The notes below the pieces were generated by a model that was not told the origin of the DNA, did no database searches, and saw only the letters and a list, made by a program, of their open reading frames with translations. A DNA stretch of 64,000 nucleotides from Rhizoclosmatium globosum. Its lineage: Eukaryota > Chytridiomycota > Chytridiomycetes > Chytridiales > Chytriomycetaceae. Numbering within the stretch: the first letter of the stretch is position 1; each line of letters starts with the position of its first letter. The stretch spans positions 124,001 to 188,000 of the forward strand of contig MCGO01000016.1 of the NCBI GenBank assembly GCA_002104985.1. The letters are read 5' to 3'. Below, piece after piece: positions 58,825 to 64,000 of the stretch. The position numbers and the translations under genes were made by a program.

Positions 58825-59578
58825 TCAAGCCGCCCATGGTGGCTTTGATACAATACTCTTCTTGCGCTCTCTCACTGGCTTCACTGTCTTTGATGAAGCA
58901 ATATCACCTTCTTTCAGAGACTTGGTGCTCTTGAGCGAAACAGTCCAAACCCACTCTTATTACTTTTTCCCGATGATATAGACGCATTATCACTGTTCTC
59001 GTTTTCTTGTGTGGTATTCGATAACCTTGTCCACCCAGGAAACTCTTGCTTCTGGCAGATGGAAGTGTGAAGAGAGTTGGGGTCTGTGGAATGCCAGTGA
59101 TTTCTTTTCTGGTACGATTGAGTTCCTCTTGTAACTGCTTAATCTCTTGTTCTTTTGACAGTGAAGATGGCGCTGAACCATTGACAGTGCCAGGAGTAGA
59201 AGTCACTCCAGTCACGGTTGAAATAGCGCTTCCAACCGCACTTGTTATTGCAGAAATAATTGATGTTCTCTTGGATGGGGCTGGCAACGTAGTCTGACCT
59301 GGCTCCAACGGTTGCATATTTCGCAATCGCAGCTGCTCATTGATCAACTAGATATGGATCGAGTTTAACATGTCGACTAAGAATTTTGAACAGTGACTTA
59401 CGATGCGAGTACGCTCTATTTGGCCACGCAGCCGAATGATCTGTACTTGAGTGTCGTTATCCAGCACGGAATCAGTCTCAGATCCCAGACGATTCGCATC
59501 AGACTCCTCAGAAAACGTCCTCGACTTCATCGACAAGGCTCTATCCACGGCTGCCGCTTGTTGTGCTTCCCCAGGCAT
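58825..59578 (-). CDS. Coiled-coil protein 2, shortened relative of the 59702-61543 gene
   Basis: ATG 59578 reads MPGEAQQAAAVDRALSMKSR. TDSVLDNDTQVQIIRLRGQI, LINEQLRLRNMQPLEPGQT and EQEIKQLQEELNRTRKEIT match, block for block, the C-terminal half of the next gene, including an intron at the same position (about 59350-59400). After a frame break the end reads SISSGKSNKSGFGLFRS, STKSLKEGDIASSK, ending KPPWAA at 58827. It lacks the N-terminal family helix and acidic half, so it is either a truncated tandem duplicate or its first exon is missed. AATAAA follows the stop. Confidence 0.6.
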
Positions 59579-59701
59579 ATCTGAAATTTGGCGCGTGCTG
59601 TTTTGGTTGTCAAAAATTATTCGAAATTGCAAATGGTTTCAAAATTTAATCGAAAAAGAACATAAACTTTATTTCATCTACTGTACTGTAATACAAGTCG
59701 T

Positions 59702-61543
59702 CTAGAAACGACCACCACCTCCCATCATCATGTGTGGTCCAGACATGTAGAGTGGTGGTGGTTTGTCCGCGTTAGGCTTAATGCTCTTCTTGCGCTCCTT
59801 CACAGGCTTGTCATTTGTATCAGCAGCTCCTTCATTGACTTTGTGCTCTTGGAACGGAACAGACCCCATCCCGAACCAGTGTTGCTCTTGTTGCTCTTTC
59901 CAGAGGTGATAGAGGCACTGTCGTTGTTCTTGGTTGGCTTCTTGTATTCAATAACCTTGTCAACTCCGGGGAAATCGGATTGATCGTCTTGTGGTGGTGG
60001 TCGCGCAACGTTCGCTGGTGGGGGAGCAGGTGTGTAGGGGGTAATGGTCTGTTTCTGTTTATCAGCGATTTCGCGCTTGGTTCGTTCGAGTTCTTCACGC
60101 ATACGCTGGATTTCAAGGTCTTGAGCAGTTGGGCCTGGAATGGATGGGCTTGCAGTGGTCGGGGAAGCAGGGTGAAGTCACACTGGTGATGGCTGAATAA
60201 ACAGCGTTGGAGACCGTTGAGATAATAGATCCTCGTTTTGATGGTTGAATGGCTGGCAGAGAATATTGGCCTGGTTCGAGAGGTGGCATATTTCTTAGAC
60301 GGAGTTGTTCGTTGATGAGCTGGAAACAAGCAGTTAGCCATCAGATATTAACTGAAAAGAACTACATACGATACGAGTACGGTCGATTTGTCCACGCAGA
60401 CGAATAATTTGGACTTGGATATCACTATCCAAAACCGAGTCCGTTTCGAATATACTGAATGACTCCGAATAGATGGACATCGAGCGCTCCTTTGTTGATG
60501 CGCTTCGCTCAGAAATTTGTGGTTGCATTGGTGGCGCAACAGGCTCTTCAATCACCTCCTGTCTCTCAACAACAGCAGACTTTGCATCAACAACGACAGA
60601 GGCCTGCTCCTCGTACTTCACAGTTCCGACAACAGCAACAGGTTGAGGAACCTCCTGATGAATGACATACTTAGATTCCGCCCGTTCAAGCCCGTTTCCA
60701 GAGACGACAGACAACTCTTCGCCCTGGACAGCGGCACCTTCTGCCGCATGAATGAATCGTACTCCACCTTTTGCTCAACCGCACTTCCTCAACGACTTCC
60801 TCAACAGCAACAGGAACTTCCTCCACTGGAGCGACAACTGGGGCGACGACAACAGGAGCAGATACAACTTCCTCAATTACAGGTACGGCATCGACAAAGA
60901 CTTCCTCGTTAATGCTGGCAGCAACAGAAGACGGAACAGGCGCTTCCTCCACCCGCTTATCCTGAGCAACAGCAATGGCAGTGAAGTGATTAATTAGGTT
61001 TTTGACTGGTGGGAAGTGGTCGGCATCGTTATCAGTGTTGTCAGCTTGAGCGACTTGTTCCACCTCTCTCTGCTGCTCATTCTGCAATGGTTCAATAGAT
61101 TCAGCAACAGGGGCAGGTTGTGATTGCTCCACTGCCGCTGTCACAACGTCATCCTCTCCCTCAAACTTAAAATCCAAATCCTCCAGCTTCTTTGCGGCTC
61201 CAGCAGCGACAGGTTCATTTGATGGTTGTGTTGAGACGGATGAAGGTACCTGGGGCTCTTGAATTGAGAGGAACTTGGAGGTGTCGACAGTAAATTGGGC
61301 ATCCCCCGCTGGCACTTCCTCTTCTTCCTCGTCGCCGTAATTATCGAGGAAGTCATACAGATCCGACTCCAAATCTTCAATTGCGACCTTGACTGATCTG
61401 GTGGTGTGTTTCGCTTCACAGAGCTGGTAACAGCAGCACCTGTCAATGTCAGACCCATTCTCTTGGCCCCACGATAGATGAAGCTGATTACCTTCGTACT
61501 CGTTCTCAAGATCAGCGAGGAGATTGTCCAAGTTGCTAGCCAT
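59702..61543 (-). CDS. Acidic coiled-coil protein 3 of the local family
   Basis: ATG 61543 reads MASNLDNLLADLENEYEGN, the family helix. A long acidic/Val/Pro-rich segment follows (DLYDFLDNYGDEEEEEVP, EEVVSAPVVVAPVVAPVEEV). It continues (frame breaks near 60740 and 60690) into SVLDSDIQVQIIRLRGQIDR, an intron (about 60322-60370), LINEQLRLRNMPPLEPGQY, the coiled coil EIQRMREELERTKREIADK and the basic end KSNKSNTGSGWGLFRSKST .. ending MMMGGGGRF at 59702. The motif DFLDNYGDEE is also found as DFLDSYGEEQ in the 62773 gene. About 600 residues; unknown function. Confidence 0.6.
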
Positions 61544-61651
61544 TGAAAGGATGGTTTCAGAATCACAAATTGACTGGTCAAAGATGCAAGAGGGTGTCTC
61601 CCTGTCACGTGACCAACGGTGAAAATTCTATTTGGTGGATTCTGATCAAAG

Positions 61652-62773
61652 TCAAAAAAGGAAACCTGCTTTTATTGCGTAGAAAAGGAAAGAAACTCGA
61701 ATGAAATTGTCTATGTAAGTTAGAGAATCGACCTCCGCTCCAAGGGTCATGGAGGTGGTCATACAGGAAGGTCCTTCTCCTTCTTTTTGGTTTCGCACTT
61801 CCATCTGCTTTAACATTGAGTTTGACTTGGAACGCGACATTCCAAACCAGCCACTACTTGTGCTCTTGGCACTCTTCCCACTCTTTCCAGAAGTGATGGA
61901 TGAAGCGTCTCCCTTTGATTTCGGCGCAGCCATTGGTTTGTTAACGCCCTGGAATTCTTCGTATTCTTTTCTAGCTGGCATCGATTGCACAGATGTTGGA
62001 ACGGAAGCCTTTTGTTGCGCAAGCTCCAACAATTCAATCTTTGCCCGTTCCAGCTGTTCACGAAGCAACCGGACTTCGTCTGACACTTCAGGTGAATTGG
62101 CTGATGCTGACGTCATCGAGGTCATGGTTGTGGAAGTTGACCCGCGGCGTTCCATTTCAGCTCCGCCTTGACTGGATACACGTGGTGTAATGGCAATAAA
62201 CTCACGTCTGAGGTTGTCGGAAGGTCCTGCTCCCATACCGAATCCGTTCATCTGTCCATTGACACCGGGGTTTGAGTTCATTCTTTGAACCATACCAGGC
62301 GCATTAGTGGATGCAGACGGGGGTCTGGAGGGTAAAGGTTTTCTTGTAGGTGGAGGGTACTGTGGATATGAAACAGGTGTGGCTGGTAGGGGTTGTCTGT
62401 ATTGAACAGGTGGCGCTACGACAGAAGGGACTGGAATAGTAGGGATCACAGGCTAAAGAAAGTAAAACGTCAGATGGTGCGAATCAAGAAGGTTCAGGCA
62501 CTTTGACTTACAGCTTCCACTTGCTCCTCGCCGTAAGAATCCAAAAAGTCACCATATGCATCATCCTCTCCGTGAGAGGAAGAGTTGAGGGCATCATGCA
62601 ATCCACTCTTTGTCGGCGCTGCGACGGCGGATGCGGCTGTAAGCGATCAATTAACAAGGTGCCCCATGCAGCCGAGTGTGATCCTACTCACCATCAGCAC
62701 CCTCGTTGAGCTCGTTCAGACTCATGTCCAAGTCTTTCAATAGATCGTCGACGTTAATAGCTTTGCGTGCCAT
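61652..62773 (-). CDS. Coiled-coil/disordered protein 4 of the local family
   Basis: ATG 62773 reads MARKAINVDDLLKDLDMSLN, the clearest form of the family motif, followed by an intron (about 62635-62692). Then DAYGDFLDSYGEEQVEA, an intron (about 62453-62511), a Pro-rich stretch, a short coiled coil (SDEVRLLREQLERAKIELLE) and the basic end SGKSAKSTSSGWFGMSRSKS. The open frame runs to 61652, but relatives end in -GGRF, and a shifted frame here gives SGGRF near 61725, so the true stop may be there. About 330 residues. Head to head with the recycling factor gene. Confidence 0.6.
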
Positions 62774-63036
62774 TGTTGTGTTCTGGGTCTTTGGAGATTC
62801 AGGGAAGAAAACGCTGATGGGACTCAGGCTTGGGCGGTGGCGCTGGAGATGAATGCATATCACAAAACTACGAAATAACAATAAAATAATGGAAGAGTTT
62901 GTTTATCTTTTAAGATATATAATTATTGTTGTTGCACGTAGAAATTGAGCGAGCAATCAATAAATCAAAGTACCTATTCATTTCCTCAATTCGTTTCTTT
63001 CTTTTTCTTTCTTTCGTGTAAATATTCTACAAAAAG
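62774..63036. promoter_or_regulatory. Divergent promoter region
   Basis: About 260 bp between two head-to-head starts (62773 on minus, 63037 on plus). AT-rich with a pyrimidine-rich tract just before the recycling factor start (62990-63017). No specific site recognised. Confidence 0.4.
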
Positions 63037-63915
63037 ATGTTCCAATCATTGTCATTTCGTTGTGTTCAATTCACGCATCAGCTGTCAACGGGCCTCTGCC
63101 ACTGCAACACTTCGTCGCTTCCCGTCCATCATTCTCTCAATCAATACCGCTCCATCAATCCGTTTCTATGCCGCCAAAAAGAAGGAACCTGCGTCAAAGT
63201 CCAAAGGCGGCAAACAGCAAAAGGACGATGATAACGATGCTCCACCACCTGAATTCGACATGTCCAAGATGCAGCTAAAGATGCGAAGCTGTATTGATCG
63301 TTTGAAGGACAACTTGAGCACCAGCATCACTTTGGGAAGGGGCGAACCCAGCCCTTTTGGATAAGGTGCAGGTTGTGATGGAGAAGAAGGGAAAGGGTGC
63401 TGTTGCTCTATCTGAGATTGCTCAGATTTCTACAAAGGATGCTCATACTTTGATGGTTGTGTTGAACGATGAAGACGTGAGTTTTTTTGGGTTGAACACG
63501 TTGAGCAGTTACTGATTAGTGGCTGTGGAATAGTATACTCCATTCGCTGAGAAGTCTATTCGTGATGCAAAGCTTGGCCTGAGTCCTCAGAAAGTTGACG
63601 GATCAACACTGAAAGTCACAGTTCCAAAGTAAGCTGTCACAAACGTGTTCGAAAAACGAAAACTAACAGTATGGCTAGAATGAGCGCAGAACATCGCGAA
63701 ACATCATCAAATCTATTTCTCAAATTGCCGAAAAGCATCGTACTCAGATCAGAGATTTACGTGCAACTGCACGTGTTGATCTCAAGAAACTCAAGATCAA
63801 GTCAACGGATGAAGTTAAAAGAATTGAAGACAAAGATTCAAAGGAGCATGATGTATTTATGAAGGACGTTGATGCCGCTGTGGAAGCAAAGAAGAAAGAA
63901 GTCGCATCCCACTAA
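63037..63915 (+). CDS. RRF1: Mitochondrial ribosome recycling factor
   Basis: Splits post-termination mitochondrial ribosomes together with EF-G2. ATG 63037 begins MFQSLSFRCVQF, a basic, acid-free presequence typical of mitochondrial import. After a frame break near 63165 come a Lys-rich linker and the RRF domain: LKMRSCIDRLKDNLSTSIT, LGRGEPS..LDKVQVVMEKKG, LSEIAQISTKDAHTLMVVL. Intron 63477-63533. Then YTPFAEKSIRDAKLGLSPQK and intron 63629-63669. The final helices are SISQIAEKHRTQIRDLRATA and RVDLKKLKIKSTDEVKRIED, stop TAA 63915. Residues after the second intron are offset by one frame break near 63705. Length and order fit the family. Confidence 0.88.
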
Positions 63916-64000
63916 GACTTCCCACAATAAATCATGTATGGCATCTTGAGATACCCTAGCGATTTCTCCACAACCAATTTCCCAAGTTTGAAAAGACTTC

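Overview
This is nuclear DNA of an early-diverging fungus, most likely a chytrid (Chytridiomycota). The main evidence is a class V-type chitin synthase with a myosin-motor-like head, a fungal PKA catalytic subunit, RAD6/UBC2 and a nuclear-encoded mitochondrial ribosome recycling factor. Most introns are 40-60 nt, with GTGAGT/GTAAGT donors and CTAAC-like branch sites. Nearly every gene is also broken by single-base indels, often in homopolymers. These occur even inside the highly conserved RAD6 core, so I read most frameshifts as assembly errors. Gene entries are therefore whole-gene spans (start to stop, introns and indels included), not clean reading frames.

Layout. 1-5110 (+): 3' part of a myosin-head chitin synthase. 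5134-9602 (-): large secreted or type I membrane protein. 9762-12798 (-): PKA catalytic subunit with a very long acidic N-terminal region. 13003-13841 (-): disordered protein (locus A). 13892-28618: a 14.7 kb insertion, whose empty site survives in a second copy of the locus at 42200. The insertion is three head-to-tail elements with shared ends. Two are about 1.1 kb. One is about 12.4 kb and carries a Helitron-type Rep/Pif1 helicase gene (+), a tandem array of about 21 exon-like 128-bp units (-), a dUTPase-like ORF and an OB-fold-like ORF. 28622-42470: a rearranged block with about 53 copies of a 145-bp satellite (30.84-38.57 kb) between inverted copies of one gene, followed by the second copy of locus A.

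42.2-48.4 kb holds unknown genes, a DM9/DUF3421 protein, a membrane ankyrin protein and an acidic-tailed protein. 48.5-53.0 kb holds secreted Cys-rich proteins around RAD6. 53.2-62.8 kb is an array of seven minus-strand paralogs. Most share a short N-terminal helix motif (pattern I-x-x-LL-x-ELD-x-x-L), and most share a Gly-Trp/Phe-Gly-x-x-R-S-K-S-type C-terminal patch. In between they carry either a PH domain or coiled-coil/disordered sequence. 63037-63915 (+) is the mitochondrial ribosome recycling factor.

Functional themes: cell wall and surface (chitin synthase, surface glycoproteins, DM9, Cys-rich proteins), cAMP signalling (PKA), and a locally expanded, probably membrane-associated PH/coiled-coil family. 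The middle 30 kb is dominated by mobile and satellite DNA.
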